A stretch of DNA of 20,810 nucleotides, taken from positions 1-20,810 of the forward strand of contig LRSR01003593.1 in NCBI GenBank assembly GCA_001579985.1, written 5' to 3'. Shown here piece after piece: positions 8,463 to 20,810 of the stretch (its first letter is position 1; every line of letters begins with the position of its first letter). The translations under genes and the position numbers were made by a program. The notes below the pieces were generated by a model. That model saw nothing but the letters and a program-made list of their open reading frames with translations, ran no database searches and was not told where the DNA came from. Source of the stretch: Hypsibius dujardini. Taxonomy: Eukaryota; Tardigrada; Eutardigrada; Parachela; Hypsibiidae.

Positions 8463-10078
8463 CTAGTTTAGGGTTGGATTGAATTCTCGGGCGACAATTT
8501 GGGCGATAACGTTGATTGCCTCAAAAGTTTCCACACCACTTGGAATGATTTGATTCGGCGGTAAGAGGAATCCGAATCCCTGGTCCCTCAGTTCAGGCGT
8601 GAACGTGTACTTCACCCCTCCCTTGGCTTTAGCCCAGTCCAGAGTCCCTCCGGCTGCTTCGTCTGTAGTTAATAAAAGTCAAGCATATGTCTCCTGAATC
8701 TTACCTAATCCGGCAATGGAATGTAAGAACTTACAAAGTAGGTCTGGAACGGTTCCTACTACATATCGTATTCCGTAGACTGCTGTTAATGCATCAACGG
8801 CTGCCTGCCCGGCTCGTCTCTAAAAATATAGCAAAATCTCTGAGCAGGACAATCAAACAGACAGACCAACAGACAGACAAAACAAACAGGCAGGCAGGCA
8901 AACAGACGGACAGACAGATGAACAGACAAACCGACAGACAGACAGATAGACAAACCGACAGACAGACAGATAGACAAACCGACAGACAGACAGATAGACA
9001 AACCGACAGACAGACAGATAGACAAACCGACAGACAGACAGACAGAGAGACGGATAGGCAGACAGACAGACAAACCGACAGACAGGTCTAAGAGATGGAG
9101 ACCGAAAGTTACAGTGAACTGTTCTTACGATGTCTTCATAGTCAGCTGGCCGTTCGAACGCGTATCCCCACGGCAGCAGCCACATTTGCGCGGCCGAGTG
9201 AATGCTTATCATGCTCTTAACTTGTGGTCGAAGATTCAGCAGTTGTTCGGTGACGTAAATATTTTCAACCTCGGAATAGGGAAAGGGGCCGGCATATGTC
9301 TCCGTGCTTGCAGTTTGCGTTGCGCCCGAAACTGCAAAAGTCATGATGAAACAGCAGTTTCGTCTTCTGGCGACTCACATCGGACCCTCACCCATCCATT
9401 TATGGTCCATGTTGCGGTTCGCGTCACATCCTATATCCACGCTGAATGGATTCAATCGTCTGGTTTTTCGCCACATTCGATTCTACGATGGCAAAGTCAT
9501 GAGAATCCTGCTGCGCAGTACCGCTACTTTTCATGACTGAGAAGTGTGAGTGGGAAGAGGTGTGGGTGGAAAGAGGTGTGGGTGGAAAGAGAGGTGTGCG
9601 TGGGAAGATGGACTCTTACGTTAGTATGGGTCCATTCGTAGCCATCGGGATTGACCGTCGGCACGATGTACCAATCGATTTCGTCTAGCATCCGACGCGA
9701 GGTAGAGTTTGATGCGTACTCCGTCACCATCTTGTTCACCCTGACACGAAAGGAAAATCAATCATCACGAAAGGGAACAATAGGATCTTGCGCTTACATA
9801 TACGTCAATGTAGCCCCGGCAATCCACTCCCTAGCATGAATATCTACAATCGAATGTTCTTTAGCACTTTTGATTACATTTGGAATTGATGGTCTGACTG
9901 TCTGTTTGACTGTCTGTCTGTCTATCTGTCTGACTGTCTGACTGTCTGTCTATCTGACTCTCTGTCTGTCTATCTGCCTGTCTGTCTATCTATCTGCCTG
10001 TCTGTCTGTCTATTTGACTGTCTGTCTGTCTGTCTGTTTGACTAATTGTCTGTTTGTCTATCTGCCTGCCACCTGTCA

Positions 10079-10116
<38 letters not shown>

Positions 10117-10832
10117 ATAAATTGCGTATTATACTTACGTGCATCCATCCAGATAGCAGGCTTCGTTTTGCCGTCGGCTCGAGCTTTGCCAATTTTTAGC
10201 CGGTACAAGTCTCTTCCTTCGTAGGACTGCCCAATAGACTTCATCTCCTGGACCAGATCTGGATAGCTTTCCCTCAAGCTATGCATCCAGGAAATCATCT
10301 GTGGATAATCAGTGTGTCACTTCTCAATCAGTCTGTTTCTCCATTTCTGCAGTCTCTTAAATTTTATATTGTATGTCTGAATGGCTCATTCATCATTATT
10401 CTATCTCACTGACCGTGCTATATCTGTGGTACGCAGTCCAGGTCATGCCGCCACTTTCTACCGCCCTTATGTCCTGCGGTGCGAGCCGTGACTGCTCCTC
10501 GATAGCACTGAAAGAAAAGAGTCCGCTTTTGATAGTGGTACCACCAGGAGATAGAATTTATAAAAAAGTTACAAAATTTACTATTTTTTAAATTACTAGT
10601 ATAATTGCTCGTATATGTTTATATATATACTTACGTAGCCACATCAGTTATAGTTGTTTCATATTGAATAGATTCGGAGTCGAATGCGGACAGGTATAGA
10701 GCTTGCTTGGCTGGGCAGATCATAATTAACGCTGACTGCTCTCTTTCCGGGGCATACCGTCGCGGAATATCAGTCCAGAAATCGACCTAGCCACGGAAAT
10801 AAAATACAATAGCAATATTGGGTTTGAGTTTG

Positions 10833-10872
<40 letters not shown>

Positions 10873-11750
10873 ACCTGACTGTCTGCCACCTGTCAGTCTG
10901 TCCGATTGTCTGACTGTCTCTCTGTCTGTCTCTCTGTCTCTTTGTTTGTCTATCTGCCTGTCTGTCTATCTGCCTGTCTGTCTGCCACCTGTCAATCTGT
11001 CTGATTGTCTGACTGTCTGTCTATCTGTGCAATTTTCTACCTCATCCGTCAGCGCGTTGTGCTCCACGTCGTCGTTGATTCGATTGAGAAGATCCAGCTG
11101 GCGCTGCGATCCAATGGTCAAGCGATAAACCTTATACCTTCATGAATACAAACTTTTCGCTTAACAGATAAATTTAATATTTAAATGAACGTTATTACCA
11201 AAATTTACTTACTTAATTAATTATTATTTACACAACTTTTTACGTGGTATTGACATAATAGTAATAATAGTAATACTAGTAATAATAGTAATAATAGTAA
11301 TACTAGTAATAATAGTAATAATAGTAATATTTGTAATACTAGTAATGATAGTAATGATAGTAATAATAGTAATATTTGTAATAATACTAATACTAGTAAT
11401 AATAGTAATACTAGTAATGATAGTAATACTAGTAATACTAGTAATGATAGTAATAATAGTAATATTTGTAATAATACTAGTAATACTAATACTAGTAATG
11501 ATAGTAATAATGGTAATGATAGTAATGATAGTAATAATAGTAATATTTGTAATAATAGTAATAATAGTAATTAAATGAAGTAGTTGGATGTGAATAAATT
11601 CTTCGTCACGCAATATGATTTGTGTGTGTGACGGAGTTACGTGAACGTGACCGACACTTACCCAGTGAAATCGCCATTCAATTTGGCTTGCGAAAAGGGA
11701 CTTCCGATGAGCAGTAGAAAGGCAATTCCCGCTAGTAAGGGCTGATTCAT
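8463..11750 (-). CDS. Secreted M14A carboxypeptidase, A-type (paralogue A)
   Basis: Eleven exons: 11750-11662, 11137-11041, 10786-10635, 10507-10414, 10298-10139, 9843-9798, 9740-9620, 9482-9392, 9331-9129, 8819-8735 and 8662-8463; 445 aa, all junctions in phase. It is a zinc exopeptidase that removes C-terminal residues, secreted as a zymogen. Seen: a signal peptide (MNQPLLAGIAFLLLIGSPFS); a propeptide from YKVYRLT to about residue 125; YHRYST at the mature start; zinc ligands H200 and E203 in HIHAREW and H328 in SIHSAAQ; R258 (human R127), N275-R276 (N144/R145) and Y380 (Y248); and the catalytic Glu E403 in TPELRD (E270). The position equal to 255 is Leu387, a hydrophobic residue, predicting A-type specificity for aliphatic/aromatic C-termini and not B-type. 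Introns 1, 2, 5 and 9 carry simple repeat arrays. Paralogue B lies directly upstream. Confidence 0.95.
8845..9087. repeat. GACA array with 24-bp higher-order unit, CPA-A intron 9
   Basis: About 240 bp of CAGA units in intron 9 (8820-9128). From about 8923 to 9040 they form four to five copies of a 24-bp unit, ACAAACCGACAG + ACAGACAGATAG. Confidence 0.93.
9546..9607. repeat. Purine-rich GGTGTGGGTGGAAAGA repeat, CPA-A intron 7
   Basis: Three imperfect ~16-bp units, G-rich on plus, in intron 7 (9483-9619). In the transcript they form a C/U-rich tract. Confidence 0.8.
9892..10117. repeat. TGTC array, CPA-A intron 5
   Basis: About 225 bp of TCTG units with TATC, GACT and GCC variants, filling most of intron 5 (9844-10138). 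It is in the same intron and orientation as the array in paralogue B. Confidence 0.95.
10833..11029. repeat. TGTC array, CPA-A intron 2
   Basis: About 195 bp of TCTG units in intron 2 (10787-11040), with a CTGCCACCTGTCA motif that recurs twice here and once in the intron 5 array. Paralogue B has no array in this intron. Confidence 0.93.
11257..11572. repeat. AT-rich (AATAGTAAT)n array, CPA-A intron 1
   Basis: About 315 bp of AGTAAT/AATAGTAAT units in intron 1 (11138-11661). A higher-order block containing AATAGTAATATTTGTAATA recurs about four times. The Ile-rich open frames on both strands are its translation. Confidence 0.95.
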
Positions 11751-12003
11751 CTTGGATGCAACTTTCGAATTTGTTGAGGAAGAAATGCAACTCTATTGCA
11801 GGAGGATGAGTTGTATTTCTCCGGGCGATTTAATTTTCTAACTCTTTTTTGTATTTGTGATTACACGGTTGGGAAGAGTGCACGTGTCGGCAACGGAAAC
11901 CCAAAAATGAAGTGCGAACACACACGTGCTCCGTTTGAACAGTCAATTTGATGTTGATGAATGGGAGCAACATTAATCTATTTGAACTCTTAAACCGATA
12001 CAG

Positions 12004-12325
12004 TACGAGGTAAAGGCCGTTAACCAGGCCGCTTTTTTCAACGTTGATTTCCCGGCGCTGCAGTGCTGCCATGCCATAACAGATGGCTTGAAAACATTCT
12101 CTGACCCATTTTAGTTTGTTCCTAAGCCTCGGTTCAAATTTGAGTGCAAAAAAGAAGGGAGAATCTGAATGGAGAAGTGTGCAAGCAGTCCGGTAGAGGG
12201 CGCCACTTCGGTTCCATCTCCCTGGGTTGACTTCGCAAAAACGACTTATGTGCCACCTGTTGGCCTGCCGGCCTGGTTAAGTTACGATTTCTAGAAGCGG
12301 CCTGGTTAACGGCCTTTACCTCGTT
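12004..12325. mobile_element. ~320-bp element with 29-bp perfect terminal inverted repeats
   Basis: CGAGGTAAAGGCCGTTAACC continuing AGGCCGCTT at 12006-12034 is exactly inverted at 12295-12323. An extra GGCCTGGTTAA lies just inside the right arm (12281-12290). No transposase is encoded, so it is a MITE-like insertion. Confidence 0.75.
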
Positions 12326-12413
12326 AGGAAGCATTCCCCGATCGTCTTCGGTACATACTTCGAATTGAAATCTAATCACACGCACAGCGCCAATCAAGAA
12401 GCGCTGTTATAAA

Positions 12414-12447
12414 GTAACAAGTAACCAGTAACCAGTAACAAGTAACA
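12414..12447. repeat. 7-bp tandem repeat (GTAACCA)n
   Basis: Five units, GTAACAA or GTAACCA, abutting the left end of the 12449-13065 foldback element. Confidence 0.9.
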
Positions 12448-12448
12448 G

Positions 12449-13065
12449 TTTTCAGAGGTGGATTTCAAAACGCCTCCAATTTTTTTTTGTAATTTAGTAC
12501 AATATTAAAGATGATTTAAAAAAACTATTTCATTGGCGAATCTCCGCGAACTTTTTTTTGAGGAAATTTCAAAATTTCGAAAACATTGGAATATTGCCGT
12601 TTTGCTTGATTTTCATTGTAAAAATGGCGGTTTTTTTGAAATATAAATATTTTAAAACTGTCTTATTCCATTTTTTATTTGAAATCGATGGGCGTTGACC
12701 AAATATTTTTCGCAATTGAGGGGGCGGAGCTATGGACAGTTTTCAAAAAGGACCAAAAATCCCCAGCGAAGCTTTCCAGAGCTGGCATGTAGCTCCGCCC
12801 CCTGATGTCCGAAAAATATTTGGATGCTGCCGATGGATTTCCAATTAAATTTCAAATGGGGCAGCATCAAAATCTCGATAAATCGCCATTTTTACCGTGA
12901 AGATCAAGCAAAACGGAATACTCCAGTGTTTTCATAACTTTGCAATTTCGTAAAACAAAATTTTTGGAAAGTCGCAGGCAGAGATAAATGTTTAACTCGT
13001 CATCGATATTGAACTAATTTAAGGAAAACAAAAATTGGAGACGTTTTGAAATGCACCTCTGAAAA
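12449..13065. mobile_element. 617-bp foldback element
   Basis: Arms start with TTTTCAGAGGTG at 12449 and end with its complement at 13065. The inverted similarity continues inward with divergence to the inner ends GGGGGCGGAGCTATGG (12720-12735) and CATGTAGCTCCGCCCCCT (12786-12803), leaving a ~50-nt loop. No coding capacity. It is more diverged than the DXO-intron element but shares its inner core. Confidence 0.8.
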
Positions 13066-13137
13066 TCGGCCCATGTAAGTACATGACAGGAAAGATTGAC
13101 CACAGGCCAAAATTCCGAGAGGTATAAGTGAATGTTT

Positions 13138-13143
13138 TTTTAT
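13138..13143 (-). terminator. Candidate poly(A) signal of carboxypeptidase B-copy
   Basis: AATAAA on the minus strand, about 110 nt past the stop codon of paralogue B. Confidence 0.5.
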
Positions 13144-13251
13144 TCATATATATAAATGTTTAAATGTAGAAATAATTGTGATTGTACCGTTTGTAACAAT
13201 GGCAATAAATAAAAGTCTCCTTGCTTGATGTTCCTTCGTGCCGGCTTGAAA

Positions 13252-13642
13252 TTAATTCAGTGTTGGACCAAATTCCTCGAAGATTGCCTGAGCAATGACA
13301 TTCACGGCTTCGAAGGTCTCCAATCCGCTGGGAATAATCTGATTAGGTGGCAGTACAAATCCGAAGCCCAAATCTCGCAGCTCTGGTGTGTAGGAATATT
13401 TCGCTCCGGCCTTGGCTTTAGCCCAGTCCAGGGTCCCACCGGCAGCTCTGTCTGGAAAGAAAGAGCCTTTGTAAAACGATTTAGGTACGTCCCAAAAAAC
13501 GCTTGCAAGTCGTTTGTCTTACACAGGATGTCAGGTGCTGTTCCAACTTCGTATGGTATACCATAGACAGCCGTCAGGGCATCGGTTGCTGCTCGTCCAA
13601 CTCGCATCTGTGAAGCACACGCTTATTGACCAACAGACAGAC

Positions 13643-13681
<39 letters not shown>

Positions 13682-14502
13682 GGCAGACAGACAGGCAGAC
13701 AATCATCCGTTCACCGCGCAGGTCGTCATACCAGTTCATCATAGTCTTCCGAGCGTTCATATCCATAAGCCCAAGGCAGCAACCACATTTGCGCGGCGGA
13801 ATGGAAGCTGAGCATGCCTTTGACTTGTGGCACGAGTGCCAGAAGAGCCTCAGTCACATGAACATTTTCGATTTCGGAATAAGGAAAGGCACCCGCATAG
13901 GTATTTTCCCGGGGAGTTTGAACGGCACCGGCAACTGGAAAAACGGGATGTAACATAACAGCATGCTGTTTGAGTGTACCGGAGTTTGATGTCCTTACCC
14001 ATCCATTTGAAGTCGAAATTACGGTTAGCATCACATCCAGTGTCCGTACTGAAGGGATTCACCCGTCGGGTTTTTCGCCATAACCGGTTCTGAGAAGACA
14101 GTTTTGTTATGGATCTTTTTTTTACCAATACAAAGTAGTTCACTTGATTGAAAAAAAATGGTCCGGCATTATTACATTTGGTGCTGCATGGCTGTATTCG
14201 TATCCATCGGGGTTGGCTGAGGGAACAATGTACCAATCGATTTCGTTCATCATCCGCCGAGCGGTTGAGTTTGTCTCGTACTCTGTCACCATTTTATTGA
14301 CCCTGTACGAGGTACCGGAACATGAGGAGTCAAAAAATTGAAAATTTGGAATACATCGTCGTTTACTCGCCGTACAGTACGTACGGTACCTATCTTACAT
14401 GAAGGTCAAAGTTGCACCGGCAATCCATTCCCTAGCGTGAATATCTAAACAGTGAGTAAAAGTAAAGAACCTGTCTGTCTGCCTCTCTGTCTGCCTCAGT
14501 CA

Positions 14503-14542
<40 letters not shown>

Positions 14543-14587
14543 GTCTGCTTGCCTGCTTGCCTGCCTGCCTGCCTGTCTGTCTGTCTT

Positions 14588-14618
<31 letters not shown>

Positions 14619-16014
14619 TGCCTGTCTGTCTGTGTGTTTGTTTGTCTGTCTGTGTGTCTGTGTGTCTGTGTGTCTGTGTGTCTGTTTGTCTGTCTGTGTG
14701 TCTGCCTAATTTCTGTGCAACTGCCTGTCTGTGTGTAATATATATCAGGTATTAAACTCACTGGCGTCCATATAAATTCCCGGCTTCATTTTTCCATCCG
14801 CTCGAGGTTTGCCCACTTTGAGAAGATACATGTTTCGGCCTTCATATGTTTTACCAATCATAACCTTCTCATTCACCAGATCCGGATAGCGCGACCTTAA
14901 GCTATCCATCCAAGATACCATCTGAAGTATATATTCATGTTAGGATTTGTCCATGTCAAAAGGATCGATTGCTGCATAAATTGTCCCTCGCACCGTGGAG
15001 TATCTGTGATAGGCAGTCCAGGTCATCCCGCCGTTTTCGACCGCTCTCGTGTCTTCCAGAGAAAAGCGCGACTCTTCTTCAATGGCCCTAAGGGACAAGA
15101 TTCTCCGATTAGTACGAGGTATCAGACCTAATTATGGCCACCCCGTTTTCTGGCCTTATCCTGGCCATCCTTATTTAGTGAGGGCAACAGGTGGCGCTCC
15201 CATCGCCACTGACACTGCGAGATCCGGAATCGTCACTTCGTGTGAGATTGACTCCGAATCGAATGTCTCCAAAAACGCGGCTTGTTTCTCCGGCGAAAGA
15301 AGAATCAACGCCGTGAAGGAATTTCTTCGTTGAGGAGAAAACACTCGAGGCAACTCAGTCCAAACATCCACCTAGGAATTTAACCCGTTAGCTCATAAAT
15401 TCTCCGTAAATTTCACATCTCGAGGTAAAACATGATGTGCTTCAAGTTTGCCTGAAAATTTTGTAGTGCACTGTACTCTACCTCATCGGTGAGCCCTTTC
15501 TGGTCAACATCCTCGCTGATTCGGTTGATGAGGTCCAGCTGCCGTTGAGACTGGATGGTCAACCGGTACACTTTATACCTGCAAATAGGTTTCGAGACGT
15601 CCTTCAAATGCACTGTGCACTGTGCACCATGCACTATGCAATGCGCACCATGCACTATGCAATGCGCACTGTGCACCATGCACTATGCAATGCGCACTGT
15701 ACACCATGCACTATGCAATGCGCACTGTGCACCATGCACTATGCAATGCGCACTGTGCACCATGCACTATGCAATGCGCACTGTGCACCATGCACTATGC
15801 AATGCGCACTGTGCATTGTGCATTGTGCAATGTACACTGTGCAATGTGCACTGTGCACTGTGCCCTATGCAATGTGCACTGTGCAATGTGCACTGGGAAT
15901 AAGACCATGTCAGACTTACCCCCGGAAGCCGTCTTTCACATCGGCATCAACAAAATGACTGGCGATGAGCAAAATAGCACTTCCGATCCACACGACTATG
16001 AGAGCAAGTTGCAT
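13252..16014 (-). CDS. Secreted M14A carboxypeptidase, A-type (paralogue B)
   Basis: Eleven exons: 16014-15920, 15578-15482, 15371-15214, 15087-14994, 14921-14762, 14444-14399, 14302-14176, 14089-13999, 13934-13732, 13607-13523 and 13451-13252; 451 aa. Eight exons have exactly the same length as in paralogue A and every intron sits at the same codon position. Seen: a signal peptide ([20 protein letters not shown]); a propeptide; zinc ligands H204 and E207 (NIHAREW) and H334 (SFHSAAQ); N281-R282; Y386; Leu393 at the specificity position; and E409 in TPELRD. It is therefore an intact zymogen of predicted A-type specificity, like its neighbour. Exon 3 needs the weaker donor GT^GTCAGT to stay in phase. 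Intron 1 carries a 28-bp minisatellite; introns 5 and 9 carry tetranucleotide arrays. Confidence 0.95.
13632..13702. repeat. GACA array, CPA-B intron 9
   Basis: About 70 bp of CAGA units in intron 9 (13608-13731). It occupies the same intron and orientation as the longer array of paralogue A. Confidence 0.93.
14472..14735. repeat. TGTC array, CPA-B intron 5
   Basis: About 260 bp of TCTG units with CCTG, TTTG and GTGTGTCT variants in intron 5 (14445-14761). Confidence 0.95.
15605..15895. repeat. 28-bp minisatellite made of four heptamers, CPA-B intron 1
   Basis: About seven units of CACTGTG-CACCATG-CACTATG-CAATGCG, one lacking a heptamer, then ~90 bp of degenerate heptamers of the CANTGTG type. 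It lies in intron 1 (15579-15919). The unit is stop-free in all three plus frames, which produces Cys/His-rich spurious open frames. Confidence 0.95.
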
Positions 16015-16500
16015 GATTCTGCCTGGTCAGTGTACTCGACAAAAACAAGTAGAATTCAGGCAGTTCGTTGTGGAATTCCTTCTGGCTGAGACTGTGCACT
16101 AAACAGACTCACGTTGAGGTACGCCCTTTGTAACGAACAACCCGTCCGCAGGGTGGCTCGTTCCAACGATTACGCTGTAAACGCAATCACAACACGACGG
16201 CACGACATGACACGACGGCTGATAGGAAGTAGTATTGTCCGGCATTGATTACGGATATAGACAAACTTCAACAACAATTTCCACGACCCAACACAGAAAT
16301 AGGCTCTTAACTATGCCGGCCAAACTTATCGGATCGTGGAGTATACAAATTGGCCATGTGCTGGCAGGGTAGAAATGTCTCCCGCTCGGACCCACCCGGC
16401 CTTGTGGCAAAGACTCGCAGGGACTCAACAAGGTTGCGACGTTCGAGACAGACAAACAGACAGACAGACAAACAGACAGGCAGACAGACAGACAGACAGG

Positions 16501-16574
<74 letters not shown>

Positions 16575-16775
16575 GGTACACAGACAGATAGTGAGTGGAG
16601 AATTCGCCTGGCGAGTGATTCGACTGAGCAAAGCTGAAAAAACAACAACACACCGAAATAAAACCAGAACCAAAGGCCAGAGTGAGGGTACATACAACAA
16701 CAGAAGACCGTGATTGTGCTCTAAAAGCCAAAACAACAAACAAACAACAAAGCAGGAGAAGTGCTACTAAAATCT
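16015..16775. other. Spacer between attractin 3' end and carboxypeptidase B-copy
   Basis: Contains the CPA-B 5' flank, a short CACGACGG-type repeat (16187-16222) and the GACA array 16447-16582, together with the attractin 3' UTR. No gene and no confident promoter element is seen. Confidence 0.6.
16447..16582. repeat. GACA array downstream of attractin
   Basis: About 135 bp of CAGA units, largely pure from 16507 to 16575. It may lie in the attractin 3' UTR, where the transcript would carry UGUC repeats. Confidence 0.95.

Positions 16776-20810
<4,035 letters not shown>

Larger units (their letters stand above)
11751..13251. other. 1.5-kb spacer between the tandem carboxypeptidases
   Basis: It contains the CPA-A 5' flank and the CPA-B 3' flank. 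I see no gene. Two inverted-repeat elements (12004-12325 and 12449-13065) and a 7-bp tandem repeat (12414-12447) account for nearly two thirds of it. No TATA box is confidently placed. Confidence 0.6.

Noticed and set aside
8463-11750. Carboxypeptidase B (basic) specificity
   Set aside because: The residue equal to position 255 is Leu in both paralogues, not the Asp of B-type enzymes.
11224-11790. Ile/Thr-rich minus open frame and Ile/Val-rich plus open frame
   Set aside because: Translations of the AATAGTAAT array. The minus frame also crosses CPA-A exon 1 in the wrong phase.
11830-12397. Minus-strand frames of 80 and 87 codons in the carboxypeptidase spacer
   Set aside because: They overlap the 12004-12325 inverted repeat element and show no family motif.
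15605-15895. CRISPR-like regular repeats
   Set aside because: The 28-bp repeats are contiguous with no spacers and lie in a eukaryotic intron.
15545-16089. Three overlapping Cys/His-rich plus-strand open frames
   Set aside because: Produced by the stop-free 28-bp minisatellite and the antisense of CPA-B exons 1-2.

Overview
This is animal (metazoan) nuclear DNA. It carries multi-exon genes with GT-AG introns as short as about 57 nt, a pol III tRNA, and protein families typical of animals (attractin, survivin, secreted M14 carboxypeptidases with a propeptide). I assembled the gene models by hand from reading frame, splice-site phase and remembered family features. The compact introns point to an invertebrate; a tardigrade or arthropod would fit, but nothing here settles the lineage.

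Layout, left to right: tRNA-Val(UAC) (minus, 156-228). A DXO/Rai1 decapping exoribonuclease (minus, 349-2652, 6 exons), whose first intron holds a 390-bp foldback element. A gene-free, repeat-rich stretch (2653-5058) with degenerate tandem repeats and two multi-armed palindromic repeats. A cap-binding eIF4E-like factor (minus, 5059-6413, 4 exons). A head-to-head spacer with a small inverted-repeat element. A survivin/BIRC5-like BIR protein (plus, 7183-8057, 2 exons). Two tandem secreted carboxypeptidase A-type genes (minus, 8463-11750 and 13252-16014), each of 11 exons with identical intron positions, separated by two more inverted-repeat elements. Last, the 3' part of an attractin-like transmembrane gene (minus, 16776 to beyond 20810, 9 exons seen).

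The striking non-genic feature is repeat load. Thirteen GACA/TGTC tetranucleotide arrays sit in introns or gene-flanking spacers. A second tetranucleotide family (ATTG/CAAT) is scattered throughout, and four or more foldback elements are present, two of which share a 16-nt core. Two attractin 5' splice sites are formed by the first unit of a TGTC array. Most long open frames here (Cys-Leu-Ser-Val or Asp-Arg-Gln-Thr repeats) are translations of these arrays and not genes.

The genes do not form one pathway. DXO and eIF4E both act on mRNA 5' ends, but their proximity may be chance. The carboxypeptidases are a tandem duplication. The most unusual protein observation is that the attractin homologue lacks the C-type lectin domain expected between its PSI-type cysteine modules, with no room for it in the intron at that point.
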